From Heterohyrax brucei (Eukaryota; Chordata; Mammalia; Hyracoidea; Procaviidae), in NCBI GenBank assembly GCA_028571685.1, contig CM053141.1, forward strand, positions 74,199,833 through 74,263,832: a stretch of 64,000 nucleotides of DNA, given 5' to 3'. The notes under the pieces were generated by a model. It saw only the letters and a program-made list of their open reading frames with translations. It was not told the origin of the DNA and did not search any database. Below, piece after piece: positions 11,201 through 18,913 of this stretch. The position numbers were made by a program, and so were the translations under genes. Every line of letters starts with the position of its first letter. The first letter of the stretch is position 1.

Positions 11201-14200
11201 CCTTTAATGGGGTTATTTCTTTTAACAGTTACGTTTATCAACTTCATTTTTACTTTTATGAATCTAGAAATCTCTCCATGGGAAAAAGACCTTAGAAACA
11301 GTTACCTTAGGTGGAAAGGGGAATAAAGGAGCATTGGTGGTATAGTGGTTAAGCACCTGGCTGCTAACCAAAAGGTCAACAGTTTGAACCCATCACTTAC
11401 TCTGCTAGACAAAGGTGTGGCAGTGTGCCTCCATAAAGAATTACAGCCTTGGAAACCAACCCAATGGTGCAGTTCTACTCTGCCCTGTAGGATTGCTGTG
11501 AGTCAGTATTGATTCTATAACAATGGGTGTGGTTTTGGCTTTTGTTAGAAAAAATCTTTTATTTAATGAAAAATTTCACATTTTGTCCCAGTTAGTGGTT
11601 GTTTTGGCTTTTCTTTCTGTTTCGTTTAGGAAAGAGATAGAACTTTTTAGCTAAACTGAGTATTTGAGAGTCTATTTTTCCATTATACCACAGAGCTTGA
11701 GAATAACCACATATATTTTTGGTTGGCTTAGCTTCCACATTTTAACAAACCTTTAGTTATTAGAATATGATCAGCCTGTCCTTTTGTTCAAGAAATATTT
11801 ATGGAGAAGGATTTTCAGGGTCACAATAATAGGACTATTTGGTATCGCAATACAAAAGCTGTTACTACAACTTTTTAGTAGTTGCTAACAGACCAGCTAA
11901 CTCACTAATGGTGATTTAATTTACTCTTACTAAGGTAAGTTTATAATAGAACATTGTGATGGCTTTTTAACTTCAAATATTGCAGTTAGATTGAATTAAT
12001 TTCAATGTGTGCTTACCAGTGTTCTTTCTGTTTGTTTTCAAAGGGGAGTCTTACAAGGGGCAGAGTATTTTCCCTACCTCAGAAAGCACATATGCAACTC
12101 CAGAACCTCAGAAAGAACAACTTGAACCCCCTTTGCAGAGTATAGAAATGAAATTTTTTGATAAAATAGTAGGTACACATAGAGAAAGGAGTACACCTCA
12201 GTTACCTCAAGATGGGATGGCTGTGTCTGGTAAGGAAGAAAGAACTGGTGCTGCTTCTAAAGCTGGACAAATGGATAGCAGAACATCGTCTTCGAAAACC
12301 CCGCTATCCAGGTATCATGAGAAGATCTTTAATAAATGTTCCCTTCCTTACTCCTCCATTGGATAGCTGAAAGCTATATAGAATAGCTGTAACATACATA
12401 CATATATTAAGTCTAATACTAAGAATGGTGTTTTATAAATATATTCCTCTGTCGGTAATGTATCAGGAAGGTGTTTCAACAAAGAAGATACAGTAATATC
12501 AAACACTTGAAAGACTGCTCAGATGAACTTATATATTCCATAAAATAAGGCATAACTTATTAAGATGCTGAAACTTTGTTTAAATAGGAAATCTTTAAAA
12601 TGTATTGCACACTTTCTGGATTGCCCAAGATTATTAAACAGTAATTATCAATGCATAAGTAGATGATAGAAGACACAGGGGATAACACCATAGCTGAAAG
12701 TTGTTGTGTTGAAGTCTCACATAACAGTGTGCACTTTTTTCTCTTGTGACATTCCACAGAGGTAAAACCATGGCTTTCTCTCTATAAATGTGGTATTTAA
12801 GACCAAACTAAGCTTCTCCCAGATTGTTTTCCTTATACTCTAGGAACTAGTCTTAGAAGTTAATCAGTTAAGTGTTGGCTTCCTAGCAGCATCCAAAGGA
12901 TTATGTTATTTTGGTATTAGTGACAAAAACAAACAAAAAACAGTGGCTAGAGCAGTGGTTTCCCTCTAAAGCATGTGTAGCTTGAACACCTATTGTTTTG
13001 TAACATAAGCTACTGAGAGGTAAAGCTTGGCACCACCTTTTCTGGCCTTAGAGGTAATACTGAAAGTAAAATGAAGAAGCATCATAAGGGGTCTGGGTTA
13101 AAAGAGGTTGAAATACAGTGTTCTAGAATAGGAGACAGCAAGCATTTTTTGTAAAAAGACTTATTGTCAGTGTATTAGACCTTGTGGACCATGACAGTGA
13201 CTGTCTCTGTTGCAGCTACTTATCTCGGCTTTTGGTAGCACAGAAGCAGCCATAGATAGTATGTCAGCTTGTGAGCATAGCTGTATTCCAGTGAAACCCA
13301 TTTACAAAACCAGTAGGTCTTTGGCATTTGGCCTAGCAGACTTGGCTGATTCTTGCTGCAGAGCCTTGCTGCTCAAAGGTGCTCCACAGACCAGCTGTGT
13401 AACTGTCGCTTGGGTATTGTCAGAAATTCAGAACTCTGGTCCCACCCTTTACCAGCTAAGCCATCATCTGCAGGTTAACAAGATCCTCAAGGGATTTGTA
13501 TGCATAGTTAATATTTCAGAAGCAATGAGGTAGAGTAGGCTTGACCTTTGTCACAAATACATGTCATAGGGTGGTATAAGTACTTAAAGTTAAGTGTGTC
13601 ATTTTAGCATTAATGGAAAGAGGTTGGTATGGCAAATGTATCTTCCTGGATATTCTTGCATTTCCAGACCTGGCCGAAGACCCCTGGGGTTTTTGTCTTT
13701 AATTTGTTCCAAGAATAGTTTGGAATCTGATGAACCTACTCCAGTGCATAGTAAGAAGCGTCTGAAACCACTTATACCTGTGTCAAGAAAAAAATTAAAG
13801 ACATCTAATCCACCTAGTGAAAGCCAGAAAAAGACCCAAGGGTCCTCTGATCAACTTCCATCTTCAAATGTTGATGTGAATGCTCAGTCTGTGGATACAC
13901 AGTCTGTGAATCCTCAGTCTGTAGACCCTCCGTTTGTGGATACCCAGTCTACGGATCCTCAGTCTGAAGATGCTCATTGTGCGGATACTCAGCCTGCAGA
14001 TACTCATTGTGTGGATACGCAGTCTTCGGATGCTCATTGTGTGGATACGCAGTCTGCGGATGCTCATTGTGTGGATACTCAGCCTGCAGATACTCAATCT
14101 GCAAATACTCAGTCTGAGGATACTGACGGTTTAGCAGCTCAGGTATGTGGTAACTGTTCTATTGTTTGTAGAAAATAGATGGAATACCAGATGCAACAAG

Positions 14201-17200
14201 GAAGAACATGGTGGTTGTTACTTTCATTTGTGTGTCAGAAATTATTGCAAAGCAACAGCTCTCCATGTTCTCGTCATCAAGCCTCTTCCCCTTTACTGGA
14301 AGAAGAGGAGGGGTTGAATTAGGAAGTTAACAGCTAGTTCAGTACAGATCCATTGAACTGGTCATAAATGAACATTTGTTTGTCATTCTTTTAATACAAA
14401 GAATTTCTTGGTCTGTGGGAACAAAATAAGACATACCTGAATTTTATTTGGCTTACGAGAAATGTCCTGACACCTACAAGAATTTAAAGTAATATAAAAC
14501 TAACAATTTGTTTGGATATTTAATTTCTGTACTTTTAACTGCTTCCCAGATTGCTGACTAGTGCTGAGGTGGAAAAAATGATCTGTGGACACATACCCAA
14601 GATTTTGGAAGAATGTTGAAATAACGTATTGGTGGTTCCGTAGTGTAATTGTTGCGTTCTCTGAGGGAGACCTGGGTTTGATGCCCAGCCAAAGCACCTC
14701 ATGTGCAGCCACCACCCATCTGTCGCTGGAAGCTTATTAGTCGCTGTGATGCTGAACAGGCATCACTGAGTACAGCTTTCAGACTTAGATGGACTAGAAA
14801 GAAAAGCCTGGCAAGCTACTTCCCAAAACCAACCAGTGAAAAGACCCTGGGAACACAACAATGGGATTCCCCAGCCAGTCCTGGGGATGGTCCGGGACTG
14901 GGCAGCATTCCATTCCGTAGTGCGGTCACCGTGGGTAGGAGGTTGACTCAGTGCCAGTTAACAACAACAAAGATCCCAACACACAGTAAGCTGGTTATGA
15001 TCTGTTGGATGGTATCAGCCTCAAAGGGGACATTTATGTAAAGTTCATTTTTTTAAATATTTTGGATGATTAGACGAAGATTTTATGAGTCTTAATTATT
15101 ATTGCCACAATTCTTTGTAGATGGATTGGTTGTTATATTTATCCCAGCAGCTTAGCAGTACCACTTTCATGAAACCCTTGCCAGCACCATCAACACCTCA
15201 AAAAATTTTTGTTTTACTTATTTAACGTAACACTAGAGGGGTAGGAATGCCATTTCATTGGTTTAATTTGCACTCTTGGTTTTTTTCCCATATATTTACT
15301 GATTTTATTTTTTCATTTGTTGTTTCTCTTCTGGTGATTTATGACTTTTAGAATCTTAATAGCTTTTTTATCAAATTGTGTGGTATCTTTTTGCTGCAAG
15401 CAGTTTTGCCCAGTTGTTTTACTTTATAAGATTTGGAGGCTTTGAATATACTTACAAAGTCTGATAATTAAGTTCACAAACTCGTAGTATAAAAAGTGCT
15501 GCATACCTCATTGCTAAGTATCACTGGTCACCTTTGAAGTACTCCCCTTGAGAAACAGTGCACTGTGGGAAGCACCTAGTCCACTCTTCCGAGCAATTTT
15601 GGAACTTTTTCTGGAATGGCCATCAGAGTTGTTGTATTACCCTTGATGTCCAGAATGTCATGAAAATGTCTCCCTTTCATCATTTCCTTTATATTTGGTT
15701 AAAGAAAAAAGTAATTGGGAGCCAGAAAAGGTAATTAGGGAGAGTGTTCTAATACAGTTATTTGTTTACAGTCTAAAAACTCCCTCACAGACAACTATAC
15801 AATTAAGTTCATGAACTTGCCACCATGTGCAATGGCCATTCCAGAAAGATCTAAAATTGCTTTTAAGGGTGGACTAGGCCCTGGTGTCAGTGTATAGCTT
15901 CCCAAGGGGACTACTTCAAAGGTGACTGTAGTGATATTCAGCAATGAGTTTATATAGCACTTAGAACAATTAAATTTGTGAAGTTGTTGGACCTCATATG
16001 TCTTAAATTTTTAGTCAAATCCAAGCATGACTTTTTTCCTTTGCAATTTCTTAATTTTGATTAGGAAGTTTTTTTTAGAGGTATACAATTTTCAGTAATC
16101 GATTTTTAAAAATTAACTCTAGTTCATGTTTATTAACTTTATAGTGGCATCAGGTGGGGATCTAGACTAAATTTTACTCTCAATTGACATTCTATTATTT
16201 TTAAAAATATTCTACATGTTTCCAACTTTGTAATCTTATAAAAAAGGCTTTTTTTTTTTTTTTTTTCCTTCCTCTCTTGCCTTTTCCACAGACATCTGGT
16301 GTTACTGCTAGTTTCTGGTTTACTGCAAAAAAAAAAAAGCAAAACAAAAAGCCAACCACCCTGTTACCACTGAGTGACCTTACAGGACAGAGTAGAACTG
16401 TCCCATAACATTTCTAAGGAGTGACTGACTGGTGGATTCACTCTGCCAACCTTTGAGTTAGCAGCCACACAACCACTGTGTTTATATTTGGGTAAAGAAA
16501 AAAGTAATAATACATAACATAATAATTACATAATACATAATAATACATAACACTGAAGCTCCCGTGTTATGTATACAGTTATAAATATTTCATTTTATTT
16601 TTTTATATAGATGATACCATGCTGTTCTCTACTTTCTTCAGCTAGAGTATGTATTTGAGATCTTTGCAAAACAATACTGAAAGAGCTTTTTCATTCTGTT
16701 ACTCTTTTTTTTGAAATTAATTTTGAGATAATTGTAGACTTAGATGCAGCTGTAAGAAATAGTATGGAGATAGCCCATGTACCCACTTTTCCCCAGTGGT
16801 AACGTCTTGGGAAACTGAGGTACACTATCACAGTGAGGATAATAATGCAGTGAAGACAGAGACCAGTTCCATCACCACAGAGACCCTTTGTGTTCCTTCT
16901 GGTACCCACTTTTCTCCTGCACCTACGTTCTCCTTAACCTCTGGCAGCATGCTGTCCATTGAACTTGTCATTTCAAGAATGTTATGTAAATGGAAGCATG
17001 TGATATATTACCTTTTGAGACTGGGTTTGTTCACTTAGCACAGTTCTCTGGAGAGTCACTCAGTTTGTTACATAGATCAGCAGTTTGTTTCTGGTTACTG
17101 CTGAGTGGTAGCCTGTGGTGTGGGTATCCCACACTTCTGTTTAACTCTTCACCTGTTGATCATCTAGACTGTTGTCAGTTTTTTTTTTTTGAGGATAAGT

Positions 17201-18913
17201 TTCTATTTTTCAGGCATACATGCCCAAGTGTGTCTTCATAGTTTTAATGACTGCACATTCCATTGTTTGGATGTACTCTAGAGTGTTACTAGTGCCACAC
17301 TGGTAGGCATTTAAATTGTATTTGAGAACTATTTCTAACAGTGTAGTAATGACAGACTTTTAATAAGTAGGTCTTTTGCAGACTTACCTGTCAAGGTTGA
17401 ATTTCTAGAAATAAAATTGCTAATCAAAAAAGTGATTATTCTTTTGACAGATATAGGTTAACTATCCTCTATAGAGATTATATCAATTTCTACTCTTGTA
17501 AGCAGTATATAAATGGGCCTTTTTTCTCGTACTGTCTTATGAAACTTTACTTTTGACCTTCATTATAGGTTTAATGCACGCATGTTCTTACTGAGTGAAA
17601 CTGAGCATCTCTTCATGTATTTCCATTATTTATGCTTGATTTTATGTCAGCCATTTGTGTTATTGGATTTTTTTTTTAAATTTGGTCTTCTACATATTTA
17701 TAGAAGCCCTTAGTATATTAAGGAAAAGAGCTGTTTGTGATATGTACATTGCAAATACTTTTTCCCAAGTATGTCATTTATCTTTTGATTTTGTATGTTG
17801 TGGTTTTCACCATGGAGACATTTTTGATGTAGATTAATTTATCAGTCTTCTGTAATTTTTACCATTCTTGTCACTTAAAAAGATACCTCCCACCCCAAAT
17901 CCAGGATTATAGAAGAGTTTTTTCATGTCTTCTATCTTTTTGTTTTGTTTTACTTTTTTAAAATTGTGCTTTAGGTGAAAGTTTACAGTGCAAATTACTT
18001 TCCTACTCAAAAACTTATATACGGATTGTTTTGTGATGTTGGTTGCAGTCCCTGCAATGTTTCAGCATGCTTTCCATTTTCTACCTCAGGTTCTCATCGT
18101 TTAATTATTTCTGTCCGTGTTGACTTTGTTTTGGTGAGACAAAAGTTTGCCATCCAAGATAGTTACATAGTTGTCCAGGATCTTTACTGAGTAATTCACA
18201 TTTTATCAAAATGTTGCTTTTGTCAGATACTATATTTACATGTGTATTGGGGCTATTTCTGATCTTATGTGTTGATGAATCTGTTTGTTCTTGTGCCAGT
18301 ACTGTGCTGTCTTGATTTCTTACAGATTTTAAGTACATTAGTTTTTGATAAGGTTTCTTGGATTTATAGTGTTTTCCTTGAATGATGTTGTGTCATAGAT
18401 CTGTCTATTCTTATACCAGTAATAGAAATATTTTAAATATATGTTTAATAACATTTTTCTCTTACTGAAAAGTTTTCATAGAAACTAAGGTAAAGTAATG
18501 GATTATATGAATACACTATATTTAATTGAATCTTTTTTCATATTCAGTTGCTTCTTATTTTAAGTAATGTTACAAAGTTATATTATTCATAAAACTCTTG
18601 TCTGTGGTTATGTCCTTAAATATCAGCATAGAAATGAAATTGTTGGATTAGTAAGCATGAACATTTTAAAGCTCTTAATATTTATCATTGTGTTGCTTTT
18701 CAAATAATTTCCACAAATTTAGACTACTGCTAAGCATGTGTAAATGTTATATGGCAGACTTATTTGTCTTAACCTTTTTAGGTTCCTTGTGATCAGCCCT
18801 TACTGAAAGAAGAATGTAAAAGTGGTCAGAACCAGACATCTGAAAAGGAGCCAACCACCATCTCTGAGTACTTCTTTAATGATATCTTTATTGAAGTGGA
18901 TGAAACAGAGTGA
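2232..18913 (+). CDS. BDP1: BDP1 C-terminal coding region (join of seven exons), TFIIIB subunit B''
   Basis: Join 2232-2295, 2623-2809, 3709-3913, 9679-9718, 12044-12311, 13668-14142, 18782-18913. Every junction has an AG acceptor and GT donor, and the phases agree throughout, giving 456 codons plus TGA. BDP1 works in the nucleus. With TBP and BRF1 or BRF2 it forms TFIIIB, which recruits RNA polymerase III to tRNA, 5S and U6 promoters. The SANT/Myb core and the central repeat domain of the family lie upstream of this window. What is seen here is the low-complexity, charged C-terminal tail. I recognise it by the stretches AFILTLVEIPASAVEEFTD, RRPLGFLSLICSKNSLESDE and the terminal SEYFFNDIFIEVDETE, which agree with my memory of human BDP1 (about 2,620 residues). 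The odd feature is a pentapeptide repeat block in the sixth exon here. The gene call is very secure; exon numbering relative to the whole gene is not claimed. Confidence 0.96.
2623..2809 (+). CDS. BDP1: BDP1 coding exon b (187 nt)
   Basis: The acceptor is TTGTAG and the donor GTAGTT, a slightly weak donor. It encodes an acidic start (DVQQDGDDEEAF) and then the hydrophobic ILTLVEIPASAVEEF segment, the best conserved part of the tail. The final AG joins T of the next exon to give Ser. Confidence 0.93.
3466..3608 (+). repeat. AfroSINE, 5'-truncated
   Basis: It begins near GTTAACCAAAAGATCAG, continues through CTGCTCCTTGGTAACC and TAGGGTCAATGTGAGTC, and ends in a T/G-rich tail. It lies 100 bp upstream of BDP1 exon c, in sense. 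Confidence 0.88.
3709..3913 (+). CDS. BDP1: BDP1 coding exon c (205 nt)
   Basis: The acceptor is CTATGCAG and the donor GTAAGG. It encodes PATSVGQDTVCLSNSGRDD, then a basic patch (LISRKRAHCRPEEGD) and SLTLRDDCQKYTSE. It ends in phase 0 after GAG. Basic and acidic runs without predicted folds fit a disordered tail. Confidence 0.92.
3914..4690. other. BDP1 intron, nothing recognised
   Basis: Unique-looking AT-rich sequence; no exon-like open frame with splice sites or homology. A faint MIR-like phrase (GACCTTAGACAAGTTACGT and CTTTCTGAA) near 4170-4200 is possible. Confidence 0.4.
4690..5345 (-). mobile_element. L1 fragments, antisense (old ORF2 3' piece plus younger L1 3' end)
   Basis: 4690-4870 matches the inverted end of an old L1 ORF2 (GAACATCTTTTCATATACTT, then CTTTACCCATTTTTCAGTTA). 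From about 4930 a second, afrotherian L1 3' end starts with ATTTATTTATTATG and shares TGAAAATGTACATTCCC with the other L1 copies here (25.2, 31.4, 47.6 and 61.3 kb). Confidence 0.85.
5346..6055. other. BDP1 intron, low-information sequence
   Basis: AT-rich. Around 5430-5510 the sequence vaguely resembles an ancient L1 3' UTR (GTACAGTGTACCTCCATGAG). No exon seen. Confidence 0.4.
6056..6936 (-). mobile_element. Nested MaLR/ERVL-like solitary LTRs, antisense
   Basis: The outer LTR begins TTTTCTAGGGCTACTGTAAC at about 6062 and its other end is CACAATTCACTCTACAACA at about 6936. It is split by a second LTR at about 6440-6850 that begins GTCTTAGTTTCCTAGTGCAA and ends CAGTTCAGTCCATAACA. The outer LTR resumes at CTGTATTTCCAAATAAGG. 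A short AfroSINE-like scrap lies at about 6112-6149. Confidence 0.8.
6112..6149 (-). repeat. AfroSINE 3' scrap
   Basis: GTGCCGTTGAGTTAGATCCG followed by ACTCATCAA matches the inverted 3' part of AfroSINE, about 38 bp, inside the outer LTR. Confidence 0.6.
6937..7550 (-). mobile_element. L1 ORF2 fragment, antisense (3' half of an inverted L1)
   Basis: The reverse strand resembles the L1 reverse transcriptase palm and downstream region (GATGCCCATTATCAGCAATA and following), with many stops. It abuts, head on, a sense L1 fragment starting at about 7550. Confidence 0.75.
7551..8775 (+). mobile_element. L1 ORF2 fragment, sense (inverted 5' part)
   Basis: Degraded frames read RIDHIPGHKA, then EIKDAIKPFTEQMQMK, NKISKPLAKLTKDKQERKQI, IPQKWKGTTKI, PVSLINLEAEVLNKIEPNRI, HHHQVGFMPGLQEWFSVRKA and ILSVDAEENVYS. 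This is the endonuclease-RT linker and the start of RT, with frameshifts and stops. Frames are my reading. Confidence 0.85.
8945..9415. repeat. 36-bp minisatellite, about 13 copies
   Basis: The landmark AACCTT recurs at 8950, 8986, 9026, 9062, ~9101, 9137, 9173, 9209, 9245, 9275 and 9311. Spacing is mostly 36 bp, with single 30-bp and 40-bp units. The typical unit runs AACCTTGTGATGGTTGGTGT then TCTGGCCCTGCTCCGT. On the reverse strand 36 bp is 12 codons (EQGQNTNHHKVT-like), so a long but meaningless open frame (8843-9442) results. It lies in the BDP1 intron between exons c and d. Confidence 0.9.
9679..9718 (+). CDS. BDP1: BDP1 coding micro-exon d (40 nt)
   Basis: This is a very short exon, VYSEELANILEET plus one base. 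The acceptor is AAACAG and the donor GTGAGT. Its phase (0 in, 1 out) exactly bridges exons c and e. It sits only about 260 bp downstream of the 36-bp minisatellite. Confidence 0.88.
9888..10020 (+). repeat. AfroSINE-like SINE, diverged
   Basis: GAGTCTGAGTAGTGCAGATT, then TACTGCTAACTGAATGGTTG and GGAGTTCAAGTCCAACCTGC (B box), then GAAAACCCTATGGGACACAG. It lacks the TATGAGTCGGAATCGA-like 3' part. Confidence 0.75.
10206..10432 (+). repeat. Longer AfroSINE subfamily copy
   Basis: It contains ATGCTAATGGTTTGCATGTG, CTGCTTCCATAAAAGATTAC, GTGGAGCAGTGCTGCTCTGT and CAGTCATGAGTTAGAATCAG. The middle insert before the GGAGCAGT segment distinguishes it from the short AfroSINE and is also seen at 11.3 kb. 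Confidence 0.8.
10479..10680 (-). repeat. Longer AfroSINE-type copy, antisense
   Basis: AGTTGGCTCTGACTCATGGC, then GTGTGCTCCATAGGGTTTAA, CAGGCTTTTCTTTCAGGATG and GGTGGGTTCGTACCTCCAGC: the reverse complement of a tRNA-type SINE with an RTE-related 3' region. Confidence 0.8.
10681..11328. other. BDP1 intron, nothing recognised
   Basis: AT-rich unique-looking sequence. No splice-flanked conserved frame, tandem repeat or clear mobile element. Confidence 0.5.
11329..11545 (+). repeat. Longer AfroSINE subfamily copy
   Basis: GGTGGTATAGTGGTTAAGCA, GCTGCTAACCAAAAGGTCAA, CAGTTTGAACCCATCACTTA (B box), CTCCATAAAGAATTACAGCC, GCAGTTCTACTCTGCCCTGT, GCTGTGAGTCAGTATTGATT. Sense to BDP1. Confidence 0.9.
11546..12043. 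other. BDP1 intron, nothing recognised
   Basis: AT-rich sequence leading to the pyrimidine tract and acceptor of exon e. No further element seen. Confidence 0.5.
12044..12311 (+). CDS. BDP1: BDP1 coding exon e (268 nt)
   Basis: The acceptor is TTCAAAG and the donor GTATCA. The exon encodes a Ser/Thr/Gln/Glu-rich segment: ESYKGQSIFPTSES, TPEPQKEQLE, PQLPQDGMAVSGKEERTGAA and MDSRTSSSK. Many SQ/TP/SP-like sites suggest phosphorylation, which is inference. An open frame continues upstream into the intron from 12007, but the acceptor and phase place the start at 12044. Confidence 0.92.
12312..13119. other. BDP1 intron, nothing recognised
   Basis: AT-rich. Short open frames such as 12560-12757 on the reverse strand show no homology or splice context. 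Confidence 0.45.
13120..13460 (+). mobile_element. hAT/MER-type DNA transposon relics
   Basis: 13125-13340 matches an old mammalian element (GACCTTGTGGACCATGACAG, AGCACAGAAGCAGCCATAGA, CCATTTACAAAACCAGTAGG). 13375-13450 resembles MER5-type (GGTGCTCCACAGACCAGCTG, then TCAGAAATTCAGAACTCTGG). The long sense frame 13210-13533 is a by-product. Confidence 0.65.
13668..14142 (+). CDS. BDP1: BDP1 coding exon f (475 nt), carries the pentapeptide repeat
   Basis: The acceptor is TTTCCAG and the donor GTATGT. The first half is conserved (RPGRRPLGFLSLICSKNSLESDE, then a lysine-rich stretch with KKRLKPLIP and KKLKTSNPP that could be a nuclear localisation signal). From 13879 the exon turns into about 16 units of a degenerate pentapeptide, consensus D-T/A-Q/H-S/C-V/A, ending at DGLAAQ. 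From memory, human BDP1 has a short unrelated Ser/Thr-rich stretch here, so the block looks like a lineage-specific in-frame expansion. Confidence 0.93.
13879..14133 (+). repeat. Coding 15-bp minisatellite in BDP1 (17 degenerate units)
   Basis: The 15-bp period is kept exactly in phase with the codons from 13879. In order the units read NAQSV, DTQSV, NPQSV, DPPFV, DTQST, DPQSE, DAHCA, DTQPA, DTHCV, DTQSS, DAHCV, DTQSA, DAHCV, DTQPA, DTQSA, NTQSE and a decayed DTDGL. A 30-bp higher-order unit (DAHCV plus DTQSx) recurs at 14029 and 14059. No unit has lost frame, which suggests selection on the coding phase or recent origin. Confidence 0.93.
14143..14629. other. BDP1 last intron, 5' part, nothing recognised
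   Basis: No element or exon recognised between the exon f donor and the SINE at 14,630. Confidence 0.45.
14630..14975 (+). repeat. Composite tRNA-derived SINE with RTE-type 3' tail
   Basis: The head GGTGGTTCCGTAGTGTAATT with B box GGGTTTGATGCCC looks tRNA-derived. The body has AAAAGCCTGGCAAGCTACTT. The end GGTTGACTCAGTGCCAGTTA then ACAACAACAAAG matches the 3' end style of the RTE LINEs in this window (60.1 kb), so it was probably mobilised by RTE machinery. Confidence 0.85.
15460..15745 (-). mobile_element. Mariner fragment (3' transposase end), antisense
   Basis: The reverse strand reads a mariner transposase tail (DIQDIKGNTTTLMAIPEK, then FQNC, then QGEYFKGD-like, with changes). The terminal inverted repeat is near GATAATTAAGTTCACAAACT at about 15463. 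No intact frame. Confidence 0.75.
15780..15990 (+). mobile_element. Mariner-derived MITE, opposite orientation
   Basis: The terminal repeats ATACAATTAAGTTCATGAAC (15797) and the inverted AATTAAATTTGTGAAG (about 15968) enclose an internally deleted mariner. Its right part, GGCCATTCCAGAAAGATCTA through TCAGCAATGAGTTTATATAG, mirrors 15460-15640. The two pieces form a ~180-bp-arm inverted repeat. Confidence 0.75.
16345..16482 (-). repeat. AfroSINE, antisense
   Basis: ACTGAGTGACCTTACAGGAC, AGAGTAGAACTGTCCCATAA, GGTGGATTCACTCTGCCAAC and GAGTTAGCAGCCACACAACC. Diverged full-length copy. Confidence 0.88.
16705..18600 (-). mobile_element. Old L1 (L1M-like) 3' portion, antisense, with a younger L1 end inserted
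   Basis: It starts with a T-run at ~16705 and TTTTGAGATAATTGTAGACT. Later phrases GCTGAGTGGTAGCCTGTGGT and AACTCTTCACCTGTTGATCA are the inverted L1M ORF2/3' UTR. About 17945-18130 is a younger L1 3' end (GTGCTTTAGGTGAAAGTTTA). After it the old L1 resumes (GTTGATGAATCTGTTTGTTC, GTGCCAGTACTGTGCTGTCT). Much decayed. Confidence 0.75.
18782..18913 (+). CDS. BDP1: BDP1 terminal coding exon g with stop codon
   Basis: The acceptor is TTTTTAG at 18781. It encodes VPCDQPLLKEECKSGQNQ, then the highly conserved acidic C-terminus SEYFFNDIFIEVDETE, and stops with TGA at 18911-18913. Conservation of the last 16 residues suggests a real interaction motif (inference). Confidence 0.95.
   Translation, partial: VPCDQPLLKEECKSGQNQTSEKEPTTISEYFFNDIFIEVDETE

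Noticed and set aside
12007..12366. Open frame starting 37 bp upstream of BDP1 exon e
   Set aside because: Correct acceptor at 12043 and phase show the exon starts at 12044; upstream codons are intron, and the frame runs past the true donor at 12312.
13210..13533. 107-codon forward frame in the BDP1 intron
   Set aside because: Falls on hAT/MER5-type DNA transposon relics and is not spliced into BDP1 by any phase-compatible junction.
13879..14133. CRISPR-like array from regularly spaced motifs
   Set aside because: Contiguous 15-bp tandem units without unique spacers, inside a eukaryotic coding exon.
14703..15041. 112-codon forward frame
   Set aside because: Lies inside the tRNA/RTE composite SINE.
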